From the NCBI GenBank assembly GCA_016927115.1, contig JAFGNH010000126.1, forward strand, positions 46,541 through 110,540: 64,000 nucleotides of DNA, read 5' to 3'. The notes beneath the pieces are model-generated. The model had not been told where the DNA came from. It worked only from the letters and a program-made list of their open reading frames with translations, and ran no database searches. This document shows positions 16,550-23,907 of the stretch, one piece after another; position 1 is the stretch's first letter, and every line of letters starts with the position of its first letter. The position numbers were made by a program, and so were the translations under genes. This DNA comes from Anaerolineales bacterium. Lineage in GTDB: Bacteria; Chloroflexota; Anaerolineae; Anaerolineales; E44-bin32.

Positions 16550-17938
16550 ATGCAGAACAAGCCTGATATTCTGGAAATATTAAGACGGGGCGAAACCGGC
16601 GAATACTGCACTGTCAAGGAGTGGGATGTCCGCCGCGTTCCTGGTGCGGTCCGAAAGATGCTGAAAAAGTACGATCTTGCCAATACCTGCGATGTTGAAA
16701 ACCCCGTTAACTACGATTACGACCTGGCTGACCGCTTCTTTCAGGCCGGCTTCGATCTGGCAGTAGAACTGGGTATGCTCAATGAAAGCACAGAGCGTAT
16801 TATCCGTGTTTCTGAAGAGGAACTCAGTAACGCAGTGAAGTTTGCTCCCTCAGAACTGTTTCTCGGTGAAGGCGTGGACGGTACCTGGGTTAAGACCCGC
16901 CGGCCGGCAGATCCCTATCCCTGTAAGGTGGCTGCTTCGCTGGGCATTACTGTATCTGAGGATCTTTTTCTGGATCTTGTTACAGGGATCGCTCGTGAAC
17001 GAGAGGTCGATATTCTCGAGGCCGGTTCGATTGTAACCGTGCACGGTGAAGAAGTGCTTTCAGGCACACCTTTTGAAACACTGATGGGTCACTGGCATGG
17101 CCAGCTTCATCGTGAAGCCCGCCGCCGCGCTGGCCGACCCGGTATCGGTGCAATCGGCAGTATCTCTGCAGTGACGGAATACGGTCAGTTTGGTGCTTAT
17201 GGGACCCCGGGTGGTTTTCTGCCCCGTGATCTGGCGCTGATCCTGCTTCCATCAGAGTTGAAAGTTGATTACCGCAGTCTGCAAAAGATTGTGCATACCA
17301 TCAATATGGGTGGTGTTTTGAAATGTGACTCACCTTCGATGATCGGCGGCATGTCCGGCCCGCCCGAGGGCGCTGTGATCTCCGCTGTTGCCTGGTCGCT
17401 GCTTTCCTATGCTATTCTCCAGAACACGGTCGGTGGCGGCGAAACGTACGATGTGCGCTATCTCGCGAATGTCAATCGTGAAGGACTCTGGGCACTGAGT
17501 TTGATCGATCAGGCACTCAGCCGCAACACTGATACCATCGTACACACCATCGCCAATGAAGTATCCGGCCCGATGACCGACACGCTGCTCTATGAAATTG
17601 CGGCTGGTATGTCTGTGATCGCTTCCAGCGGGGCTTCGATGACAACCGGGCCAAGGACTGCCGGCGGGAAATTACACGACTACATCACACCTCTTGAATG
17701 CCGCTTCCTTGCTGAAGTCACGCATGCCTCTTCCGGCCTGGAACCAGCGGTTGTGAACGAGATCGTCAAACAACTGCTCCCCCGCTACGAAGATAACATC
17801 AAGACCCCCAATGTGGGTGTGCCCTATCAGGAAGCCTACGATATGGAAACCCACACACCGAAGAAGGAATGGGAAGACATCTATCGCCGGGTGAAGCAGG
17901 AAATGATCGACCTCGGAATTCCGATGGATACTTTTTAA
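16550..17938 (+). CDS. MtmB-like methylamine:corrinoid methyltransferase without pyrrolysine
   Basis: 462 aa, the length of monomethylamine methyltransferase MtmB. Matching landmarks are GEYCTVKEWDVRRVP near the start, AGRPGIGAIGSIS in the middle and EAYDMETHTPKKEWEDIYRR at the end. Archaeal MtmB is read through an in-frame amber codon for pyrrolysine; here the frame is uninterrupted and ends in TAA. Non-Pyl relatives of the MttB family act on quaternary amines, so this may be the equivalent for MtmB with a different N-methyl substrate. Location beside purine and hydantoin enzymes suggests an N-methylated nucleobase product or methylamine. It ends before a strong terminator. Confidence 0.82.
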   Translation: MQNKPDILEILRRGETGEYCTVKEWDVRRVPGAVRKMLKKYDLANTCDVENPVNYDYDLADRFFQAGFDLAVELGMLNESTERIIRVSEEELSNAVKFAPSELFLGEGVDGTWVKTRRPADPYPCKVAASLGITVSEDLFLDLVTGIAREREVDILEAGSIVTVHGEEVLSGTPFETLMGHWHGQLHREARRRAGRPGIGAIGSISAVTEYGQFGAYGTPGGFLPRDLALILLPSELKVDYRSLQKIVHTINMGGVLKCDSPSMIGGMSGPPEGAVISAVAWSLLSYAILQNTVGGGETYDVRYLANVNREGLWALSLIDQALSRNTDTIVHTIANEVSGPMTDTLLYEIAAGMSVIASSGASMTTGPRTAGGKLHDYITPLECRFLAEVTHASSGLEPAVVNEIVKQLLPRYEDNIKTPNVGVPYQEAYDMETHTPKKEWEDIYRRVKQEMIDLGIPMDTF

Positions 17939-18031
17939 ACTTTGTGAGTTGGTTGAAACCGGTTTTTCTGGTATGGGATGGTTTCAGCTTAAAAATATGT
18001 GAATGGGTCGGTATCTTGTGATGGTAATGTC

Positions 18032-18074
18032 AGCCAGACTGCAGCCTTAAGGCTGCGGTACTGGCTTTCTTTCT
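18032..18074 (+). terminator. Rho-independent terminator after the mtmB-like gene
   Basis: Two stacked stems, AGCCAG/CTGGCT outside and GCAGCC-ttaa-GGCTGC inside, followed by TTCTTTCT. Confidence 0.85.
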
Positions 18075-18096
18075 GCCTGAAGCACCCGGCTGTTTG

Positions 18097-18125
18097 TTTA
18101 ATCAGATCTGCTGGTTTGATATAAT
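18097..18125 (+). promoter_or_regulatory. Promoter of the first 8-oxoguanine-deaminase-like gene
   Basis: Consensus TATAAT (18120-18125) with TTTAAT 17 bp upstream. Confidence 0.6.
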
Positions 18126-18149
18126 TCCGTTATTCCACACAGCATCAGT

Positions 18150-18175
18150 CTGCCGGCAGCGCAGTCTGCCGGCAG
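18150..18175. promoter_or_regulatory. Tandem 10-bp palindromes CTGCCGGCAG, putative operator
   Basis: Two exact copies of the palindrome, 16 bp apart, lie between the promoter and the SD of the amidohydrolase gene, about 18-45 nt after the expected start of transcription. The position suits a repressor roadblock. The two units could also form a hairpin in RNA. Confidence 0.55.
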
Positions 18176-18203
18176 CCAGAAAGCATCAATTGAGGTGAAT
18201 CAA

Positions 18204-19577
18204 ATGGCAACATTACTGGTTAAACATGCGCAGGTTCTTCTGACCATGGATGATAAACAGAATGTTTTCCGGGATGGAGCGATGTTCATTCGGGATAATG
18301 TGGTAAAGCAGGTTGGTGCCACAGCGGACCTCCCGGATTCCGCAGATCGAGTGATCGACGCCTCCGGCATGGTCATAATGCCTGGATTGATTAACACCCA
18401 CCATCATCTCTACCAGACTTTGACCCGGGCTCTCCCGGGAGCACAGGACGCGAAACTTTTCGACTGGCTGGTGCGCCTCTATCCTGTCTGGAGTGAACTG
18501 ACCGATGAAGCGAATTATGTGTCCAGTAAAATCGGTTTTGCAGAACTCATCAAGACCGGCTGTACCACGGTGGCCGACCATCTCTACCTGTATCCTAACG
18601 ACGTTGCTCTGGATACCAACATTCGGGCTGCACAGGAAATGGGAGTACGTTTCCATCCCACGCGCGGCTCGATGAGCCTTGGGCGCAGCAAGGGAGGGCT
18701 GCCGCCGGATAAAGTTGTTCAGGATGAGGAGACGATTCTGAAAGACAGCCAGCGGCTGATTGAACGCTATCATGACCCTGAGCCCTACGCCATGGTGCGT
18801 ATGGCACTTGCGCCATGTTCCCCGTTTTCCGTCACTGCGGATGCAATGCGTGAAGCTGCCAGCCTGGCGCGTTCGTATGACAAGGTCATGCTGCACACCC
18901 ATGTGGCAGAAACCAGTGATGAACAGGATTTTACGCTGGAACAGTTTGGTATGCGTCCCGCACGATATATGGAGCATCTTGGATGGGTGGGGGAGGATAC
19001 CTGGTGGGCACACTGTATTTATCTTGATGATTCAGAGATAGAGATGATGGCTGAAACCGGCACAGGTGTAGCGCACTGTCCCTCCTCGAATATGCGATTG
19101 GGTTCCGGAATTGCCAAAATCCGCCAGATGCTGGATAAGGGAGTGAAAGTCGGGCTGGCCGTGGATGGATCTGCCTCAAACGACAGGTCCAGCTTGCTGG
19201 ATGAAGCCCGTCAGGCGCTGCTGCTGCAGCGGGTACAAAATGGTGCGGATGGGCTGTCTGTGATGGAGACGCTGCGGATAGGTACGGTTGGTTCTGCATC
19301 TGTGCTGGGGCGGGACGATCTCGGCCGGTTAGCACAGGGAATGGCAGCTGATTTTATCGGCTTCCGTACTGATCGCCCGGAAATGGCTGGCGGTGCCATC
19401 CATGATCCGGTTGCAGCACTCCTGCTGTCTTCACCATACACCGTCGATCTCTCGGTCATTAATGGGCGTGTTGTAGTTGAGGATGGTGAGCTGCTGGGAG
19501 TGGATATGAAGGCGCTGGTTGCCCGGCACAACGAACTTGCTGCGGCTATGGCAGCCAAACACCCGTACGTGCCATGA
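18204..19577 (+). CDS. Amidohydrolase, 8-oxoguanine deaminase / AtzB-like (1)
   Basis: 457 aa from the ATG at 18204, which has SD GAGGTGA; the track start is the GTG inside that SD. Metal and active-site motifs of the cytosine-deaminase-like branch: PGLINTHHHLYQTL, LAPCSPFSVT, LHTHVAET, GVAHCPSSNMRLGSGIA and GLAVDGSASND. Enzymes of this subgroup deaminate 8-oxoguanine, hydroxyatrazine or related purines and triazines. A second copy lies at 26.4 kb. It is followed by two corrinoid-related genes, so it may make or accept a substrate linked to demethylation. Confidence 0.88.
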   Translation: MATLLVKHAQVLLTMDDKQNVFRDGAMFIRDNVVKQVGATADLPDSADRVIDASGMVIMPGLINTHHHLYQTLTRALPGAQDAKLFDWLVRLYPVWSELTDEANYVSSKIGFAELIKTGCTTVADHLYLYPNDVALDTNIRAAQEMGVRFHPTRGSMSLGRSKGGLPPDKVVQDEETILKDSQRLIERYHDPEPYAMVRMALAPCSPFSVTADAMREAASLARSYDKVMLHTHVAETSDEQDFTLEQFGMRPARYMEHLGWVGEDTWWAHCIYLDDSEIEMMAETGTGVAHCPSSNMRLGSGIAKIRQMLDKGVKVGLAVDGSASNDRSSLLDEARQALLLQRVQNGADGLSVMETLRIGTVGSASVLGRDDLGRLAQGMAADFIGFRTDRPEMAGGAIHDPVAALLLSSPYTVDLSVINGRVVVEDGELLGVDMKALVARHNELAAAMAAKHPYVP

Positions 19578-19614
19578 GAGAGATACCAGGGCAGAGAAGC
19601 AGGTTGCCGTAAAT

Positions 19615-20247
19615 ATGGGTGCGCAGTTGAATCCTGATCTATGTGTTTCCGTGCTTGTCCCGGCAGTGTACCAGGAGGTGAATCTGGAGCTGTTTCTGCA
19701 GCGTTTTGGCACTGGCCGCCGACGCAGGGCAATGGAATCAATCTATAGTGACATGCTTGAAGAGGCGCGTGAGCTGTTGGAGCCCTTATCACTGTACCGA
19801 ACATTTCCTGCGTACGAGGTGCCGCAGTATGGTGATTTTATTGCGGGAGCAGAGTGGGTCACACTCGGAATCTGCTCCGTAGGGAGGGAGATTGACCGCC
19901 GGGTGGAAGATCTGGCGAAGGTGAAAATGGCCAACGCAGTGGTGCTGGATGAAATTGGCACCGTAATGGTTCTCGAGCTGGCCAATCAAATGTATAAGCA
20001 AATCCGGGCTGCAGCAAAGACGGCGCAGCAGCGGACCTCTCCTTCCTACAGGCCGGGTATTGGACGCTGGCCGCTGGAACTGCAGAATGATATCTATGAG
20101 GATCTGTCGGCAGAAGCGTATGGCCTCCAATTGCATGAATCGCTGCAAATTTTGCCTCAGAAGACGGTTAGTATGATAGTGGGCAGCGGTTCTGAACTGC
20201 GGATCCGTCGAGTCCCGGTGCAGTGGTATCGTATGTGGCAGAATTAG
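19615..20247 (+). CDS. MetH activation-domain-like protein, possible corrinoid reactivase
   Basis: About 210 aa from the ATG at 19615; the track start (19519) lies inside the previous gene and has no SD. The segment SYRPGIGRWPLELQNDIYED followed by LHESLQILPQKTVSMIVG resembles the SAM-binding activation domain of B12-dependent methionine synthase (GYGDWPLEEQ... then ES..L.P..SVSG). Stand-alone proteins of this type often sit in corrinoid methyltransferase loci, where they are thought to help bring Co(II) back to an active state. No methionine synthase is present here. Confidence 0.7.
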   Translation: MGAQLNPDLCVSVLVPAVYQEVNLELFLQRFGTGRRRRAMESIYSDMLEEARELLEPLSLYRTFPAYEVPQYGDFIAGAEWVTLGICSVGREIDRRVEDLAKVKMANAVVLDEIGTVMVLELANQMYKQIRAAAKTAQQRTSPSYRPGIGRWPLELQNDIYEDLSAEAYGLQLHESLQILPQKTVSMIVGSGSELRIRRVPVQWYRMWQN

Positions 20248-20431
20248 TCTTGTGGAGACAAGAAATACCTCAAGAAGTACCCGGTTTTCGTTAGAGCCCG
20301 GGCAGATCTGTTTTTGCAGAACGAATCCCGATGGAACAGTGATGTGTTAATTTTATAGGCGTTTTTCGTAAGTATTCTGTCGGCGGGAACCAGCAAGGAA
20401 AAACGTCATAGATTCAAACGTCAAAATGAAT

Positions 20432-20460
20432 TTGACCTTACGGTGAGGATTTGCTAGGAT
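20432..20460 (+). promoter_or_regulatory. Promoter of the second corrinoid-protein operon
   Basis: TTGACC, exactly 17 bp, TAGGAT. Transcription from here gives a leader of about 450 nt before the gene at 20920. Confidence 0.6.
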
Positions 20461-20919
20461 GATTTCATCTGCAGCCTGACAGTGTGCGGAGGAAAGAATC
20501 TGGTTTCCGGAATGGCAGACGGGTTTTTCCGGAAAAGGGCTCAACCTGGAAGCTGCAGTTCTACCGGGGTGCCGGCGGGTTGTTGTGCGGGTTTTCCGGA
20601 GCTGAAGGAAGAACCGGTTTCTATTTCAGAGATAGTAGAACCGGTTAGAGGTTCATTAACAGCTTCCTACTGCGTCCTGTGTGCACCTGGCGGGAAAGGC
20701 CAGTCGGTGTTGGTACAGGACAACATGCACCGGATCAGCGAAGTTTTTTTCGGACAGGATGTATGATGACAGACGTCTGAGAACCTTGCAGCAGCTCCGA
20801 TCTGGAGGGCAGAACGGCAGCGTTGAAAGGGCACGGTGTCTCAGCAAGTGGCTGATCTTGGCGATTTCTATCCCCCTCGATCGGTTGCCGGTGTATAGGA
20901 TAATTCCACGGAGGAAAGT
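20461..20919 (+). other. Long leader upstream of the second corrinoid protein
   Basis: A 94-aa ORF (20482-20766) with scattered Cys is open here, but it has no recognisable family and no good SD; I treat it as unproven. Two AACCGGTT palindromes (near 20614 and 20640) flank a CTAT...ATAG stem and could form a hairpin. No cobalamin riboswitch B12 box was found. Sequence between 20248 and 20431 holds nothing I can name. Confidence 0.35.
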
Positions 20920-21576
20920 ATGGCAACATTTGATGAAATTAAAGAAAAAATGGCTGAGGCACTCGTTGAAGGGGACGAAGAATCCGCAGCGGTAATTGCT
21001 CAGCAGGCTCTTGATGATAATATCGGCCCAACCAGGATTTTTAAGGAAATCATTACCCCGGTTCTGACTCAAATCGGTGAACGCTTTGGCCGGCTGGAAA
21101 TATTCCTGCCGGAAGTGCTGCTTTCTGCTGATGCGGCGAAAGCGGTCTTCCTGGTACTGAAGCCAGTTATCGAAGAACAGAAAGTGGAGGATTCCCATCT
21201 GGGTAAAGTTGTGATCGGAACCATGTCCGGAGATGTGCATGAAATCGGCAAGGATATCGTGGCGATCATGCTTGAGGTCAATGGCTTTGAGGTTAATAAC
21301 CTCGGGCGCGATGTCTCGGTTGATACACTTCTGAATACTGCCAGGCAGGATGGCGCTCAGATCATTGCCATGTCAAGCTTGCTGACCACGTCTCTTCCTT
21401 ATATGAAGGACATGATCAATATGCTCAAGGAAACAGGACAGAATAATATGTTCAAAACCCTGGTAGGTGGTGGGCCGGTGACCTCAGAGTGGGCGGCTTC
21501 CATTGGCGCTGATGGATATGGCAAGGATGCATCGGAAGCGGTACTGGTTGCCAAGAAACTTGTTGGCGCTGCCTGA
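20920..21576 (+). CDS. Corrinoid protein (2)
   Basis: 218 aa, SD GGAGGAAAG. A helical cap (MATFDEIKEKMAEALVEGDE) precedes the B12-binding fold with the cobalt-ligand motif GDVHEIGKDIV (DxHxxG), SSLLTTSLPYMKDM and GGGPVTSEWAASIGADGYG. It is a paralogue of the protein at 15.8 kb but clearly diverged. No dedicated substrate methyltransferase is adjacent; DUF1638 follows directly. It may share MtaA-like and MtmB-like partners encoded upstream or serve one elsewhere. Confidence 0.94.
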   Translation: MATFDEIKEKMAEALVEGDEESAAVIAQQALDDNIGPTRIFKEIITPVLTQIGERFGRLEIFLPEVLLSADAAKAVFLVLKPVIEEQKVEDSHLGKVVIGTMSGDVHEIGKDIVAIMLEVNGFEVNNLGRDVSVDTLLNTARQDGAQIIAMSSLLTTSLPYMKDMINMLKETGQNNMFKTLVGGGPVTSEWAASIGADGYGKDASEAVLVAKKLVGAA

Positions 21577-21690
21577 TCGGTTTTAAAGGGAGATAAACCA
21601 GGAGCATTAGCTGATCTTTTCGGCAAAAAACGGGATTTTTCGATCGGCTTACCTGGCCATACAGCTGATAAACAATTGGATGATTGCTGC

Positions 21691-22428
21691 ATGGATGGAC
21701 AGAAGATGGCGTGTACAGAACCCAGAGGATTGATCGGTTGTGCGGTTCTACGCGGAGCGATTGAACCGCTCATGTATGCTGCCACTGACTGGGATTTTGT
21801 GGAGTTCCTGGATGCCGGCCTGCATACCACACCCACAAAGCTGCGGCCGGCGCTGCAGGACCGCCTCGATATGATTACAACTCCCAGTCGGATTTTTCTG
21901 GCGTATGGTTTGTGCGGCAATGGCCTGGAGGGACTCAGATCCGGAAAACATACTCTGATCATCCCGCGAAATGGCGACTGCATCCCACTGCTGATGGGTT
22001 CCTATCAGCAGTATGCAGCGGATTTGCAGGAAAATCCGGGAACGTACTATTTATCTGAAGGCTGGCTTGAAAATGATTTTCACCCGATCGGCCAGTACTC
22101 TGAATGGCTGCAGACCTATAATGAAAAAACAGCACGCCGATTGCTGGAATTATATTTCAAGCACTACCGGCGTGTTCTACTGTTAGGATATACGAAGGAA
22201 GAACTTGATCGTGGGCGGAATCTGGCTGGCGAAGGAGCAGAATTTCTGGGGCTGGCATACGCGGAGAAGCTATCTTCACCCCGGTATCTGCAGCACCTCC
22301 TGAAAACCGGAATGGACCTTACGGTATCCAATGAGGATTTACTTCTGATCCCGCCGGGTGGCGAGACGACTTCAATCATGTTTATCCGTGAGCTTGAGCA
22401 TAATCACACGGCGGCTGGTGGTAAATAA
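21691..22428 (+). CDS. DUF1638 family protein
   Basis: About 245 aa. The pattern LIGCAVLRGAIEPL, FLDAGLHTTPTKLRPALQDRLD, AYGLCGNGLEGL and RNGDCIPLLMGS matches the DUF1638 family, often found beside corrinoid methyltransferase genes; its conserved Cys/His residues suggest a metal or corrinoid role, but no function is established to my knowledge. The start is uncertain: the track begins at TTG 21676, ATGs lie at 21691 and 21706, and none has a good SD. The frame is also open back to the stop of the corrinoid gene. Confidence 0.78.
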   Translation: MDGQKMACTEPRGLIGCAVLRGAIEPLMYAATDWDFVEFLDAGLHTTPTKLRPALQDRLDMITTPSRIFLAYGLCGNGLEGLRSGKHTLIIPRNGDCIPLLMGSYQQYAADLQENPGTYYLSEGWLENDFHPIGQYSEWLQTYNEKTARRLLELYFKHYRRVLLLGYTKEELDRGRNLAGEGAEFLGLAYAEKLSSPRYLQHLLKTGMDLTVSNEDLLLIPPGGETTSIMFIRELEHNHTAAGGK

Positions 22429-22437
22429 ATCGCAGGC

Positions 22438-22461
22438 AGAACCCGGAAAACCGGGAGTTCT
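22438..22461 (+). other. Hairpin between DUF1638 and the Mo hydroxylase operon
   Basis: AGAAC-CCGG-AAAA-CCGG-GA-GTTCT, a GNRA-sized loop with a two-base bulge and no U tract. Confidence 0.35.
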
Positions 22462-22555
22462 ATAAAGGTAGGACGGACGACAGATACGTGTTGAAGCTCT
22501 TCCCGGAAAATCAGAACAGGGCTTCAGCAGCAGAAAGATAAGTGGAGAGTGCCTT

Positions 22556-23437
22556 ATGAAATTTAACCTTTCAAGTCCGACTGCTGTAGATGAAGCGCTT
22601 CATCTGCTGCACAAATCCTCAGGGTCAGCGAGGCTGCTCGCCGGGGGAACCGATGTGATGGTGGGCATGCGGGTTGGCAAAATCAAACCGGATTTTCTGA
22701 TAAACCTGAACAAGATCCCCGATCTTGCCGGGATTCATCCCAGCTCACATTTCAAGGGAGGCCTCTTTATTGGCGCTCTTACGAAGATCAGTGATGTTGA
22801 ACATTCGCCTGAGCTCTGCGGTGGTTATCGTATCCTGGCACAGGCAGCCGGAACGCTGGCATCGGTCCAGATACGCAATCTGGCGACCCTTGGCGGAAAT
22901 ATCTGTAATGCAGCACCTTCAGCGGATACAGCGACATCACTGCTTGTGCTTGATGCCGTGGCAGAGATTGCCGGTCAGGAAGGTTTTTCATTTGTTCCCC
23001 TTCAGGACTTCTTTACTGGGCCAGGCACAACTGTACTTGGCAGCGACAAGATCCTGATCGGCTTTCATCTTCCACCTCAGCCGGAAAAGACAGCTGGTAC
23101 GTATATCAAGCATGGTGCCCGTAAAGCGATGGACTGCTGCACACTGGGTGTCGCAGCACAAATATCCATGGCGGATGGCCGTATAACAAAAGCACGGATC
23201 GCAATCGGAGCCGTTGCTCCCACCCCGCTGCGTGTACACGAGGCAGAAGCGGTTCTGGAAGGAAAGAATGGGCTTACCGACATTTTGATCAACAAAGCTG
23301 CACAGATAGCCGAGGAGGCTGCCAGGCCGATTGACGATGTGCGCGGGCAGGCATGGTATCGGAAACAGATGGTAGGTGTGGACACGCAGCGTGCGTTGTC
23401 GATGATTGCCGGGATGCTGGAAGGTGAGCAGGTATGA
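22556..23437 (+). CDS. Mo hydroxylase FAD subunit (CoxM/XdhB family), system 1
   Basis: 293 aa; passes electrons from the Fe-S subunit to NAD or another acceptor through FAD. FAD-binding motifs LLAGGTDVMVGMR and TLGGNICNAAPSADT are intact, and the C-terminal domain contains ARPIDDVRGQAWYRKQM. SD GGAGAG. The stop overlaps the next ATG (ATGA), so the three subunits are translationally coupled in the order medium-small-large. Confidence 0.95.
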   Translation: MKFNLSSPTAVDEALHLLHKSSGSARLLAGGTDVMVGMRVGKIKPDFLINLNKIPDLAGIHPSSHFKGGLFIGALTKISDVEHSPELCGGYRILAQAAGTLASVQIRNLATLGGNICNAAPSADTATSLLVLDAVAEIAGQEGFSFVPLQDFFTGPGTTVLGSDKILIGFHLPPQPEKTAGTYIKHGARKAMDCCTLGVAAQISMADGRITKARIAIGAVAPTPLRVHEAEAVLEGKNGLTDILINKAAQIAEEAARPIDDVRGQAWYRKQMVGVDTQRALSMIAGMLEGEQV

Positions 23438-23907
23438 TTAATATCACTTTAACTATCAATGGTATTGTACGGACTCTTGCTGTTTTGCCGGAGGAGCGGT
23501 TGTTGGATGTTCTGCGTGACCGCCTCGGATTGATGGGAACGAAAGAAGGCTGCGGCTCCGGAGACTGCGGCGCATGTACAGTACTGATGAACGGCCGTCC
23601 GGTGACATCCTGTATGGTCCTGGCTGCAACGGTGGACCAGGCTGATATTCTTACCATCGAAGGTCTGGAACAGGATGGGAAGCTGCATCCGCTGCAGCAG
23701 GCGTTTATTGATGAAGGGGCCGTGCAGTGTGGTTTCTGCACACCAGGTATGATTCTTTCCTCGCTTGCACTGCTTCAGGAGAATCCTGATCCGGATGAAG
23801 AAGCGATCAAACGAGCAATCGCCGGAAACCTCTGCCGCTGCACCGGGTATGCCCGGATTTTTGCCGCAATCAAAACAGCAGCATTAAGGATGCGGAGCGA
23901 TGCGTGA
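23434..23907 (+). CDS. Mo hydroxylase 2Fe-2S subunit (CoxS/XdhC-small family), system 1
   Basis: 157 aa with both clusters intact: CGSGDCGACTV plus the TSC cysteine for the plant-type [2Fe-2S], and QCGFCTPG with LCRCTGY for the second. It couples the Mo site in the large subunit to FAD in the medium subunit. Overlaps are 4 bp with the gene before and 8 bp with the gene after. It is a useful reference for the degenerate domain at 49.1 kb. Confidence 0.97.
   Translation: MINITLTINGIVRTLAVLPEERLLDVLRDRLGLMGTKEGCGSGDCGACTVLMNGRPVTSCMVLAATVDQADILTIEGLEQDGKLHPLQQAFIDEGAVQCGFCTPGMILSSLALLQENPDPDEEAIKRAIAGNLCRCTGYARIFAAIKTAALRMRSDA

Noticed and set aside
16550-17938. Pyrrolysine-containing MtmB
   Set aside because: The reading frame contains no in-frame TAG and ends in TAA; no pyl genes are seen in the window.
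20482-20766. 94-aa ORF with several Cys
   Set aside because: No recognisable family or strong SD, and it lies in a presumed leader; kept only as a note.
20248-20919. Cobalamin riboswitch before the corrinoid protein
   Set aside because: No B12-box sequence and no matching core in this region or at 13.5 or 15.7 kb.
21574-21690. Frame continues from corrinoid protein through TGA into DUF1638, suggesting a selenocysteine fusion
   Set aside because: The two families are complete and normally separate, no SECIS-like hairpin is evident after the TGA, and about 38 open codons can occur by chance.
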